Of a stretch of DNA of 64,000 bases, positions 33,905-42,616 are shown in pieces. A program made the position numbers and the translations under genes. Under the pieces are notes generated by a model. The model saw only the letters and a program-made list of their open reading frames with translations. It had not been told where the DNA came from and did no database searches. The DNA comes from Pseudorhodoplanes sinuspersici (lineage in GTDB: Bacteria > Pseudomonadota > Alphaproteobacteria > Rhizobiales > Xanthobacteraceae), in contig NZ_CP021112.1 in the NCBI RefSeq assembly GCF_002119765.1, positions 4,272,501 through 4,336,500 on the forward strand. Reading direction: 5' to 3'. Each line of letters begins with the position of its first letter. Within the stretch, counting starts at the first letter, position 1.

Positions 33905-34471
33905 TCAGTAAGTCTGATTCCCATCCAGCGCCGCCAGCAGCGATTTATAATCCTCGCAAGTCTCGCCGCAGATCGCCTTGATCGTGTCGAGATGATCTTC
34001 CGCCTTCAGGCGGTTGCCCTGTTCGAGATGCCACATCCCGTAATATTGCCAGGTGCGGGTGTGTTTCGGATCGGCGGCGAGCGCCTTCTCGTACCAGGTC
34101 CTGGCGTCGTCGGTACGGCCAAGCTTGCGGCTGGAGAAGCCGATCAGATTGGCGACATCGGGATGGTTGTCATGGTCGAGGGCACGCAACGCTGTGATCG
34201 CTGCCGCGTAATCCTGCTTCTTGTAGATGAGATCATGGGCGTGATGATAACGCTCGATGAAATCCCGCTCGGATTTCTTCGCCGGTGCTTTTTTCTTTTT
34301 CGGTGCGCTCTTCTTCGCCGGTTTGGCGGTGCTGCCGCCCGGCTTGGCCGATTGCAATTGCGGGCCGGTCATCACCGGATCGCGGGTATCGACAGCGAAG
34401 GTCGGTGTTGCAGTGATTGCGACGGCACTGATCAGCGCCGTCGCCAGAACAGTGATTCCAGGTGACTGCAT
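33905..34471 (-). CDS. Exported TPR protein, paralogue A
   Basis: The 188-residue product has a signal peptide (TALISAVAITATPTFA), then a low-complexity Lys/Ala/Pro region (AKKSAPKKKKAPAKK), and from about residue 68 tetratricopeptide motifs with YHHAHDLIYKKQDYAAAITAL and LGRTDDARTWYEKALAADPKH. The gene immediately upstream (paralogue B) is near identical in the second half. They are 21 bases apart and co-directional, so a tandem duplication in one transcript is likely. AGGAGG precedes the start. Confidence 0.85.
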   Translation of the reverse strand: MQSPGITVLATALISAVAITATPTFAVDTRDPVMTGPQLQSAKPGGSTAKPAKKSAPKKKKAPAKKSERDFIERYHHAHDLIYKKQDYAAAITALRALDHDNHPDVANLIGFSSRKLGRTDDARTWYEKALAADPKHTRTWQYYGMWHLEQGNRLKAEDHLDTIKAICGETCEDYKSLLAALDGNQTY

Positions 34472-34492
34472 GACAGCCTCCTTGGGTTGACG

Positions 34493-35092
34493 TTAGTAGG
34501 TCGAATTGCCCTCCAGCGCACTCTTCAGCGAGGTGTAGTCGTCGCAGCCCTGGCCGCAGATCAGACGGATCTGTTCGAGATGATCTTCTGCTTTCAGGCG
34601 GTTCCCCTGTTCGAGATGCCACATCCCATAATATTGCCAGGTGCGGGTGTGTTTCGGATCGGCGGCAAGAGCCTTCTCGTACCAGGTCTTGGCGTCCTCG
34701 ACGCGGCCGAGCTTGCGGCTGGAGAAGCCGACGAGGTTGGCGACATCGGGATGGTCGTCGTGGCCGAGCGTCTTCAATACGGTGATGCCGCCGGCATAAT
34801 CCTTCTGTTTGTAGATCAGGTCATAGGCCTGCTTGTAGCCGTCACGAAATTCGCGGTCCGATTTCTTCTCCGGGGCGGGCTTGGTTTCGGCTGGCTTTGA
34901 GGTCCCGGCCTTGCTGTCGGACGGTTTGGCATCCGGCTTGGTCTCGGATTTGGCGTCCGGTTTCTTGTCGGACGGTGCGGTTGCGGGGGTGGCCGGCTCG
35001 TCGATCGCCGCGGCATAAGCCTGGCCGGAGACGACAAGACCGATAATGGCGGCCGCGGCGAGAAGGTGAAGGCGTGGAATAAAGCGGGTCAT
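34493..35092 (-). CDS. Exported TPR protein, paralogue B
   Basis: From ATG 35092 the product is 199 residues with a signal peptide (RLHLLAAAAIIGLVVSGQAYA) and a long proline, lysine and aspartate linker, followed by the same TPR block as paralogue A. The blocks share runs such as PKHTRTWQYYGMWHLEQGN without change. The linkers and ends (SALEGNSTY versus AALDGNQTY) have diverged. The first ATG at 35194 adds residues that do not resemble the family. Confidence 0.85.
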   Translation of the reverse strand: MTRFIPRLHLLAAAAIIGLVVSGQAYAAAIDEPATPATAPSDKKPDAKSETKPDAKPSDSKAGTSKPAETKPAPEKKSDREFRDGYKQAYDLIYKQKDYAGGITVLKTLGHDDHPDVANLVGFSSRKLGRVEDAKTWYEKALAADPKHTRTWQYYGMWHLEQGNRLKAEDHLEQIRLICGQGCDDYTSLKSALEGNSTY

Positions 35093-35703
35093 GGTCTGAT
35101 GCTCGCTGTGGATAAGGGAAAGATGGCGTGCAGCTTCGTCCCCGCTGATCTGTCGCTCCGAGCCGGCGCAACGTTCAGCCTCACCAACATACATGATCCC
35201 TGTGTCATTCGGCGGTCACATGCTCAAAACGGCGTGATCTTGACTCTGGGCGCGCCGGATCGGACATTGCCGCAACGCACTGGTTCTCCGGTACGCACCG
35301 GAGAGGCAAGAGGGAACACGGAACGGCTTTCGGGCCGAAGCCGTGGCTGCCCCCGCAACTGTGAGCGGCGAGTTTGCTGTCCAATCTTGGCCACTGGGCA
35401 ACCGGGAAGGCCGGACGGTAAATCAGGACCCGCAAGCCAGGAGACCTGCCAGCGCAGTCACCCAACCGGTGGGCGGGGCGTCCATACGGAGCGGCTGTTC
35501 GCAGCGGTGACGCTTGAGAGCCGATGCGAAGGCCGTACGAGAAATTTTTCTCCTGCGACTTTCCGTAAGGCGTGAGCGGTGCTGGCCGGCGCGATGGCGG
35601 ATTGCCATTGCTGATGGTGTTCTCTGTTCGCGTGTTCTTCGCATCGGGTTTTGTTCACCGAACGCTCCGGCCAAGGCCGGGGCAGCGAAGGGCTAAAAGG
35701 GCG
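35093..35703. other. Intergenic region with the cobalamin riboswitch
   Basis: Between the TPR gene (minus) and the btuB-like gene (plus), about 611 bases hold a riboswitch (35283-35455). The rest is the leader between the riboswitch and the receptor start, where upstream ATGs exist in frame but encode no recognisable signal peptide. Confidence 0.6.
35283..35455 (+). ncRNA. Cobalamin (B12) riboswitch
   Basis: The core of the class is visible in order: a gaacacgg segment, gaagccgtggctgcccccgc with aactgtga, a gccactgg...ccgggaagg segment, and the B12 box agccaggagacctgcc at 35435-35450. These are the most conserved parts of the adenosylcobalamin riboswitch, which represses downstream expression when B12 is plentiful. 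It precedes the btuB-like receptor by about 250 bases. Exact end points are estimated. Confidence 0.93.
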
Positions 35704-37872
35704 ATGGGGGCGATACTTCAAAGATTTTGTGCAGGCGCGATGGCATCGGCTGCATTCGTGGCCGTGACGGCCGGCAACGAGGCGGCAGCGCAGGTCACGC
35801 TGCCAGAGATCAATGTTACGGATACGCGGTTGAGCGGTGTCGGCAATGTGGACGGTGTCGTCCCGTTAGGGGCCGGTATCGTCGGCGCGTCAACGTCGGT
35901 CATTACCGCCGAGGATATCGCGCGATCGCCGGAACAAACGCTGCCGGGTATCCTGTCGCGCGAACCCGGTGTTCAGGTCACCAACCCTTTTGGTGCCGTC
36001 AACGGCGCGCGTAGCGTCGTCGATATGCGCGGCTTCGGCGCGTCGGCTGGATCCAATACGCTGATCCTTATCAACGGGCGGCGCGTCAACGATGTTGACA
36101 TCGCTTCTTTCGATCTTGCTTCCATTCCGCGCGAGAGCATCGAACGAATCAAAATCACCCGCGGTAATAGCGGTGCCGTCCTGTATGGCGATGGGGCAAT
36201 GGGTGGTGTCATCAATATCGTGACAAAGACCGGTGTGGCGTTGCCGCCGAAGTTGCGTCTCGATGGTGCATTCGGTTCGTTCAATTACAAAGAAGGCAAT
36301 CTCTCGGTGAGCGGCTCGAACGGTCCGTGGTCAGCAAGCGTTTACTCAAATGCGATTGGATCGGATGGTTATCGTCAGAACAATCATTACACGCAATATA
36401 ACGGCGTCGCGGACATTCGTTATACTGTGCAAGAGGGCAGCTTCTATCTGAACCTGTCCGCCGACGATCAATCGCTCGGGCTGCCCGGCGGCCGGCGCGT
36501 TCAGCCCGATATCGGCATGAACCAGCTGATCACCAATCGCCGGGGCGCGACGACGCCGTACGATTTCGGTGACAAGCAGGGATATAGCGGAACGATCGGC
36601 TTCACGCGGATGCTTGCGCCTGGCGCTGAACTGATCGTGGATGGCGGTATCCGTCAAAGACTGCAGCAAGCGGCATTTTTCAACGCAACGCCGACAATGG
36701 CGACAACGGACCCATTAAGAGCGGTCGATACCACGCTGACCACCAGCTCCTTCACGCCTCGCATTAAGCTCGATTCAGTCTTTGCGGGTATGAAGTGGAA
36801 TGCGCTCGGCGGCATTGATTATTACAATGCCGACTACAATTCGGATCGGTCGCTGCAGCTGGGGTCTGCTCCGATCAACAAATACGATCTCAACCAGAGT
36901 TCGCTCGCGGCCTACTGGATGCAGACGATCTCGGTGTTGCCGACCACGGACATTTCCGGCGGCGGCCGTATTCAGCGCACCTCGATCGGTGCGCGCGACA
37001 AGTTCGACGCGAATGCGCCGGGTGGCTCGTCATGCTTTCCCCCATTTGGCTGTTTTCCGAACGGCGTGCAGGGCATTCCGCTGGACGAAAGCCAGACCAA
37101 CCATGCCTTCCATCTCGGCATTGAGCACCGCTTTACGCCGGACTTCGCTTTGTTCGGGCGCTGGGCCCAGAGCTTCCGCGTGCCGAATGTCGATGAGCGC
37201 GTCGGCATGGTAACATCGGGAGGAATAGATCCCACCACTTTCAGATTGCGGACGCAGAAGTCGCACGATGTGGAAGGTGGCGTGCGCTTCAGCAACGGTC
37301 CGCTGAAGGTACAGTGGAGCATCTACAACATGAATCTAACGGATGAAATCCACTTCCGTTACGCACCGAACTTCATCGCCGACAATACCAACCTCGATCC
37401 GACGCGGCGCTACGGCAACGAAACCATCGTCACTTACGCGTTCAACGATGCGGTGCGTTTCAAAGGCGGCCTTGCTTACACGCGATCGGTGTTCCGTGAA
37501 GGCATCTTTGCCGGCAATGACGTGCCGCTGATTTCGAAATGGACCGGCAGTGGCGGCGTGTCATGGGATATCTGGCAGAAATATCTCACGCTCGACACGG
37601 TCGTTCGCTATGTCGGCGATCGCCGTATGGACAACGACCAGCGCAATCTTCAACCGCTGATCCCGGCGGCAACGACGGTCGATATGCGTCTCGGCGGCCA
37701 GTATGAACAGTTCTTCTGGTCGGTCGCGGTGGTGAATCTCTTCAACAAGCAATATTTCGATTACGCGATTGCCAGCCCGTTTCCGGACGGGCCGGGGAGC
37801 TCGCTCGGCACCTACAATGCCTATCCGTTGCCCGGCCGAACCTTCATGGTGAAGGCGGGCATGACGTGGTGA
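35704..37872 (+). CDS. btuB: TonB-dependent receptor, BtuB-like (vitamin B12 uptake)
   Basis: From ATG 35704 the product is 722 residues. It has a signal peptide to about residue 30, a plug domain with VITAEDIARSPEQTLPGILSREPG and TLILINGRRVND, and a C-terminal beta-barrel ending in the aromatic FMVKAGMTW. It is an outer-membrane active transporter energised by TonB/ExbBD. The riboswitch in front supports cobalamin or a related corrinoid as ligand; BtuCDF genes are not in this window. Earlier in-frame starts to 35572 are discarded for lack of a signal peptide. Confidence 0.88.
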   Translation: MGAILQRFCAGAMASAAFVAVTAGNEAAAQVTLPEINVTDTRLSGVGNVDGVVPLGAGIVGASTSVITAEDIARSPEQTLPGILSREPGVQVTNPFGAVNGARSVVDMRGFGASAGSNTLILINGRRVNDVDIASFDLASIPRESIERIKITRGNSGAVLYGDGAMGGVINIVTKTGVALPPKLRLDGAFGSFNYKEGNLSVSGSNGPWSASVYSNAIGSDGYRQNNHYTQYNGVADIRYTVQEGSFYLNLSADDQSLGLPGGRRVQPDIGMNQLITNRRGATTPYDFGDKQGYSGTIGFTRMLAPGAELIVDGGIRQRLQQAAFFNATPTMATTDPLRAVDTTLTTSSFTPRIKLDSVFAGMKWNALGGIDYYNADYNSDRSLQLGSAPINKYDLNQSSLAAYWMQTISVLPTTDISGGGRIQRTSIGARDKFDANAPGGSSCFPPFGCFPNGVQGIPLDESQTNHAFHLGIEHRFTPDFALFGRWAQSFRVPNVDERVGMVTSGGIDPTTFRLRTQKSHDVEGGVRFSNGPLKVQWSIYNMNLTDEIHFRYAPNFIADNTNLDPTRRYGNETIVTYAFNDAVRFKGGLAYTRSVFREGIFAGNDVPLISKWTGSGGVSWDIWQKYLTLDTVVRYVGDRRMDNDQRNLQPLIPAATTVDMRLGGQYEQFFWSVAVVNLFNKQYFDYAIASPFPDGPGSSLGTYNAYPLPGRTFMVKAGMTW

Positions 37873-37895
37873 GCGCGCCTATTTGATGGAAACAG

Positions 37896-37927
37896 AAAGG
37901 GCCGCGTCGCGGCGGCCCTTTCTCTCA
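37896..37927 (+). terminator. Rho-independent terminator after the receptor gene
   Basis: A perfect 10-bp stem (aaagggccgc / gcggcccttt) with a six-base loop is followed by ctctcattc. It lies 24 bases after the receptor stop and before the convergent MBL-fold gene, and may serve both. Confidence 0.75.
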
Positions 37928-37945
37928 TTCTGAAATACGCCCCGC

Positions 37946-38926
37946 TCAAAGCTGCGGCGACCACATTGCCGGCACGAGCTCGTAGCCCTTGGCGGTTTTG
38001 GCGATGTAGCCCGAGGCGGGGAAGGGCCAGTGATAGCCGTGTGCCCGCATCTTGTCGGCGGAGGCGCGGTCGAGCAGCGCCTTGCGCGTGGCGACGGCCT
38101 GATTGCCATCCATGTCGAAGGCGACCTGCCATTCCGGATTGCGCACGAACAGCCATGGATTGTTGGTGACATCGGCGAGATACAGCATCGACTGGTTGCC
38201 GGACGCGATCGAAAAGGCCGTGTGCCCCGGTGTGTGACCGGGCGCGGCAATGGCGGTGATGCCGCTTTCGACGTCCTTGCCGGGTTCGAAGCGCTGCACC
38301 TTGGCGGCGATATCGCCGAACACGCGCCGCGCGTTCTTGAACGAGCCTTGCGCCGCTTCCGGCGCCTTGCTCATGTTGCTGTCGTCCATCCAGAACGCCC
38401 ATTCGGCTGCCGGCACGTTGATCGCGGCATTCGGGAAGAACAGCGCATTGTCCTTGGTCTTGATGCCGTTGATATGGTCGGGATGGAAATGCGAGATGTA
38501 GATCGCATCCACCGCTTTCGGATCGATGCCGGCCGCGGCGAGGTTGGCGGCAAAGGTGCCCGATTGCGGTGCCATCGAACCGAGTTGGCCGCCGGTGCCT
38601 GTGTCGAGCGCAATCAGCTTCGAGCCGGTATTGACGAGCAGCGTCGTGAACGGAATGGGCACGACGTCGGTGGGCAGGAACGCATCGGCCAAGGCCTTCT
38701 GCACATCGGCATTTTCCGCGTTGCGGACCCAGTTGGGCGCGAGTTTGAGGAACCAGGTGCCATCGTTGATGGCGGTCACTTCATAATCGCCGACCTTGAA
38801 ACGGTAAAAACCCGGACCCTGCTGGCCGCTTTGCGGCGCGGCGGCAGGGACCGCTTTCGGCAACGCCATGCTGGCCGCCGCCAGAGCGGTACCGGCGAAC
38901 AGGTGACGGCGAGACAATTCGATCAT
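37946..38926 (-). CDS. MBL-fold metallo-hydrolase, Tat-exported
   Basis: From ATG 38926 the product is 326 residues. It starts with a Tat-type signal (LSRRHLFAGTALAAASMALPKAVPAAA). The zinc site is complete: HFHPDH, then APGHTPGH, an Asp in YLADVTN, and a late His in MRAHGYHW. Such periplasmic metallo-beta-lactamase fold enzymes hydrolyse lactones, thioesters or peptides; the substrate is unknown. It converges on the btuB-like gene through a shared terminator. It may belong with the catabolic block downstream, which starts 250 bases away on the other strand. Confidence 0.88.
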   Translation of the reverse strand: MIELSRRHLFAGTALAAASMALPKAVPAAAPQSGQQGPGFYRFKVGDYEVTAINDGTWFLKLAPNWVRNAENADVQKALADAFLPTDVVPIPFTTLLVNTGSKLIALDTGTGGQLGSMAPQSGTFAANLAAAGIDPKAVDAIYISHFHPDHINGIKTKDNALFFPNAAINVPAAEWAFWMDDSNMSKAPEAAQGSFKNARRVFGDIAAKVQRFEPGKDVESGITAIAAPGHTPGHTAFSIASGNQSMLYLADVTNNPWLFVRNPEWQVAFDMDGNQAVATRKALLDRASADKMRAHGYHWPFPASGYIAKTAKGYELVPAMWSPQL

Positions 38927-39177
38927 GACGATTTCTCCCCTTGCTGAGACTGGTTGCATTCGGGACTTGTTCTGATGCAGTGGGCCGATCGCGCCAACAC
39001 CGCCTGCCTATGTCTATTCCATGAAGCTTCGATGGCGATGTGCCGCACAAACGTTATGGTGGGCAAGATATTTCCGCATCCATGCTTGCGGCCGGCCTTG
39101 TCGCCTGTCATCGCCACCTCTAGTCTTCCCGCACAAAAAATGACTGCCGCCTGACGGCAGCTATGGGGAGGTCAGCA

Positions 39178-40173
39178 ATGGTGTTTCCGGTTCACGTCCG
39201 TACTGCGTGTCTTGCTCTATCGTTTGCCCTTTTTGCCGTGACGGGTTTTTCGACCGGGACTCTGGCGCAATCCTATCCATCGCGGCCGGTCACCCTGATG
39301 GTGCCGTTTCCGGCCGGTAGCACCACCGATCTGGTTGGACGGATTCTGGCCGACGAATTGTCCAAAGCTGTTGGGCAGAGCGTGGTGATCGACAATCGCG
39401 GCGGCGCAGGTGGCAGTGTCGGCTCCGAAGCGGTCGCGCGTTCCACGCCGGACGGTTACACGCTGCTGATGGGAACGATCGGCACGCACTCGATCAATCC
39501 GGCCGTCTATGCAAAGATCAACTACGATCCGATCAACGATTTCTCGCCGATCATCCAGTTCGGCACCGCGCCGAATGTGCTGGTCGTCAATCCCGATCTG
39601 CCGGTCAAGAATGTCAAGGATCTGATCGCCTATGTCGCCGCCAATCCGGGCAAGGTGAATTACGGATCGTCCGGCAACGGCACATCCAACCATCTGTCGG
39701 GCGCGATGTTCGTTGCCCGCAATGGGTTGAAGGCGACGCATGTGCCGTATCGCGGCGGCTCGCAGGCGATCACCGATCTTTTGCGGGGCGAAGTGCAGTT
39801 CATGTTCTATCACTATCTGCCGCTGCTCGGTCACATCAAGGACGGCAAGCTGCGTGCGATCGCCATCACCAGCGCCAACCGCATCGATGCCTTGCCGGGC
39901 GTGCCGGTGATGAAAGAGGCCGGCATGGACGATTTCGAAGTGTCGGCCTGGTTCGGCGTCTGGGCGCCGGCCAAGACACCGAAGGACGTCGTGGCCAAAC
40001 TCAACCAGACGATCCTGAAAATCATCAAATCGCCCGAGGTACAGAAGAGCCTGCAGGCGCAGGGCATCGATCCGGTCGCCGGTTCGCCGGAAGACTTGCT
40101 CAATCTCAATAAGGCCGAACTGGCGCGATGGTCCAAGGCGGTGGAGCAGGCGGGCGCGAAATTGTCGAATTGA
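39178..40173 (+). CDS. Bug-family tripartite tricarboxylate transporter binding protein, copy 1
   Basis: From ATG 39178 (ggggagg ribosome site seven bases upstream) the product is 331 residues. A signal peptide is followed by VTLMVPFPAGSTTDLVGRILAD, DNRGGAGGSVGSEAVAR and THVPYRGGSQAITDLLRGEV, hallmarks of Bug/TctC periplasmic binding proteins. These bind carboxylic acids such as aromatic or dicarboxylic acids. The membrane parts TctA and TctB are absent from the window, as is usual for Bug orphans. It leads a catabolic block with a second Bug gene. Confidence 0.93.
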   Translation: MVFPVHVRTACLALSFALFAVTGFSTGTLAQSYPSRPVTLMVPFPAGSTTDLVGRILADELSKAVGQSVVIDNRGGAGGSVGSEAVARSTPDGYTLLMGTIGTHSINPAVYAKINYDPINDFSPIIQFGTAPNVLVVNPDLPVKNVKDLIAYVAANPGKVNYGSSGNGTSNHLSGAMFVARNGLKATHVPYRGGSQAITDLLRGEVQFMFYHYLPLLGHIKDGKLRAIAITSANRIDALPGVPVMKEAGMDDFEVSAWFGVWAPAKTPKDVVAKLNQTILKIIKSPEVQKSLQAQGIDPVAGSPEDLLNLNKAELARWSKAVEQAGAKLSN

Positions 40174-40285
40174 ACGTGGGTGCCATCCCGCCGCGGTGTC
40201 CGACCGAGTGTTTGAGGAACCAAAAGCTGAGGGAGATCGGCCGACCTCCCTCTCATCACAAAATGATCGCTAGGGAGAAAGTCGA

Positions 40286-41269
40286 ATGCTGAATGTTCGC
40301 ACGGCTGCTGCTGTCCTCCTTGCTACACTGGCCGGTCTGGCGTCAGGTTCTGTGTCTGCCGCCGCACAGCAATGGCCGACCAAACCTGTCACCGTCATCG
40401 TGCCCTTCGCGGCGGGCGGCAATGTCGATGCGGCGGCGCGTCTGTTTTCCGAGCGCCTGTCGCAGCGGCTTGGCCAGCAATTCGTGATCGAGAACAAGAG
40501 CGGTGCCGGCGGCAGCATCGGCATTGCCGCGATGGCGAATGCCAAGCCGGATGGTTATACGCTCGCGGTGGTGTCCGCCGGCACGCTGTTCATCCTGCCG
40601 CACATCTACAAGGAGAAGCTCGGTTACAACAGCCAGAAGGACATTCTTCCGATCGCGATGGTCGCCTATCAGCCGAATATGGTGATCGTCGATCCGAAGG
40701 TGCCGGCCAAGACCGTTCCGGAATTCCTGGCCTATCTGAAGAACAATCCCGACAAGCTCAGCTATGGCTCGTCCGGCATCGGCACCTCGCAGCATCTGTG
40801 CATGGAGCTGATTGTGCAGCACACGGGGGCGAAGATCGCGCACGTGCCGTATCGTGCATCCAACCAGATCATTCAGGACCTGATCGGCGGCCAGATCCAG
40901 ATGACCTGCGATCAATTCTCCACGGCCTATCCGCAGGTGCAGGGCGGCAAGGCGCGGGCGATCGCGGTGTCGTCGCTGGAGCGCTATTCCGTCGACCCGT
41001 CGATCCCGGCTCTGGCCGAGACGGTGCCCGGGCTGGAGGTGACATGGACCGCGGTCTTCGTTGCGCCCAGCAAGGTGCCGCCGGAGATCGCCGGAAAGTT
41101 GGCCGCAGAGTTGCGCGAGATCGCCAAGGATCCGGCGATGATCGAGAAGCTCAAGGGGCTTGGCGTGACGCCGATGAGTGTCACCGGCCCCGAACTGCAG
41201 AAGATGATCGCGAGCGATTACGACAAGTGGAAGCCGATTGTCGAGCGTGCGAAGATTCCGCAGCCTTAA
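40286..41269 (+). CDS. Bug-family tripartite tricarboxylate transporter binding protein, copy 2
   Basis: The 327-residue product has a signal peptide (LLATLAGLASGSVSAAAQ) and the same domain plan as its neighbour: VTVIVPFAAGGNVDAAARLF, ENKSGAGGSIGIAAMANAKPDGYTL and HVPYRASNQIIQDLIGGQI. The two are clear paralogues. The gap to the bicupin gene is 21 bases, so they may be co-transcribed. The ligand pocket differs from copy 1, suggesting a distinct but related acid. Confidence 0.93.
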   Translation: MLNVRTAAAVLLATLAGLASGSVSAAAQQWPTKPVTVIVPFAAGGNVDAAARLFSERLSQRLGQQFVIENKSGAGGSIGIAAMANAKPDGYTLAVVSAGTLFILPHIYKEKLGYNSQKDILPIAMVAYQPNMVIVDPKVPAKTVPEFLAYLKNNPDKLSYGSSGIGTSQHLCMELIVQHTGAKIAHVPYRASNQIIQDLIGGQIQMTCDQFSTAYPQVQGGKARAIAVSSLERYSVDPSIPALAETVPGLEVTWTAVFVAPSKVPPEIAGKLAAELREIAKDPAMIEKLKGLGVTPMSVTGPELQKMIASDYDKWKPIVERAKIPQP

Positions 41270-41290
41270 ATCTCCGTTTAGCAAGACTGC

Positions 41291-42574
41291 ATGATTCGCG
41301 CGGACTGGCCGCGCGATCCGCAAAAAAGTTTGTCGCGCTGTGTTAAAAAACAGCGCGGCAATCTGGGTGCGTATGGCGCAAGAGCGCAACAGCGCTTCAC
41401 GCTAGAGACGGATAGTACCGGCCTATCGCGGCGCGACCTGATGGGAGCGGCCGCAGCGACAGGGAGCCTGATCGTGGCTGCGAGCGGTTCGAACACATAT
41501 GGCGACGGCGGACAGCCGCCATTCGGTCCGGGGCCCTCCGTCCTGCAAGGCAAGGAACTGCCGTCCTTCCGCTTTGACTTCAGCGCGCAGAAGCCAAGGA
41601 CAAGCGATGGCGGCTGGGCGAAAGAAGCGACCGTCCTGAAATTTCCGGTTTCGGAAAAGCTCGCCGCTGTGCTGATGCAGCTGGTGCCGGGGGGCTTGCG
41701 TGAATTGCACTGGCACGCCAATGCGGCGGAGTGGGCCTACGTGATCAAGGGACGCTGCCGCGTCACGACGATCGATCCGGACGGACGTTCGGAGATCGTC
41801 GATTTTAATCCGGGCGATGTCTGGTATTTCCCGCGCGGTCACGGTCATTCCATTCAGGGGCTCGGGCCTGACGATTGCGAATTCCTTCTCGTGTTCGACA
41901 ACGGCTATTTCTCCGAGTTCGGCACCTTCAGCATCACCGACTGGATCGGCCATGCACCGGCTGAGGTGTTGTCGAAGAATTTCGGCGTTCCGCCTTCGAC
42001 CTTCGCATCCTTCCCGAAGGATGAGGTGTATCTGGTGAAAGGCGAAGTGCCGGCGCCATTGCCGCCTGAACCGGTGCCCGGTTCACTCGATATCCCGGCG
42101 CTATCTCACCGCTACCCATTCCTCGCACAACGTCCGCAGATTTTCGAGGGCGGCACGTTGCGGCTAGTATCAGAGCGCGAATTCCCGATTTCGACGACGA
42201 TGACCGGCGGCCTGTTGCAGATCAAACCGGGCGGGATGCGCGAGCTGCATTGGCATCCGAATGCCGACGAGTGGCAATATTATCTCAAAGGCAAGGCGCG
42301 GATGACCGTGTTCGGCTCCGGCGGCCGCGCGCGCACCGAGGAATTTGCCGCCGGCGATGTCGGCTATGTGCCGCAGGGCTTTGGCCATTACATCGAGAAT
42401 ATCGGGCCCGACGATCTCGAGGTGGTGCTGGCGTTCAATAGCGGTATCTATCAGTCCATCTCGATCACCGCCTGGATGGCCGCCAATCCGGCGTTGTTGC
42501 TGTCTACCAATTTCGGCGTACCGCAATCGGTCTTTGCGAGTTTCCCGAAGGGCGAGACAACGATGCCGGATTGA
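41291..42574 (+). CDS. Bicupin of the oxalate decarboxylase family, Tat-exported
   Basis: The 427-residue product has an RR signal (LSRRDLMGAAAATG, RR at 47-48) and two cupin domains. Each has a complete metal set: His140, His142, Glu147, His186 in the first and His320, His322, Glu327, His366 in the second. The family turns oxalate into formate and CO2 using manganese. In the lid loop, Bacillus OxdC has SENST; here it is SEFGT (208-212), so the catalytic-type Glu209 is kept while the neighbours differ. The N-terminal 46 residues before RR are long, so a later start is possible. Confidence 0.85.
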   Translation: MIRADWPRDPQKSLSRCVKKQRGNLGAYGARAQQRFTLETDSTGLSRRDLMGAAAATGSLIVAASGSNTYGDGGQPPFGPGPSVLQGKELPSFRFDFSAQKPRTSDGGWAKEATVLKFPVSEKLAAVLMQLVPGGLRELHWHANAAEWAYVIKGRCRVTTIDPDGRSEIVDFNPGDVWYFPRGHGHSIQGLGPDDCEFLLVFDNGYFSEFGTFSITDWIGHAPAEVLSKNFGVPPSTFASFPKDEVYLVKGEVPAPLPPEPVPGSLDIPALSHRYPFLAQRPQIFEGGTLRLVSEREFPISTTMTGGLLQIKPGGMRELHWHPNADEWQYYLKGKARMTVFGSGGRARTEEFAAGDVGYVPQGFGHYIENIGPDDLEVVLAFNSGIYQSISITAWMAANPALLLSTNFGVPQSVFASFPKGETTMPD

Positions 42575-42616
42575 ATCCGGCTTTGTGCGCCGTCCGTTGT
42601 GCTGGGGCGGGATCGG

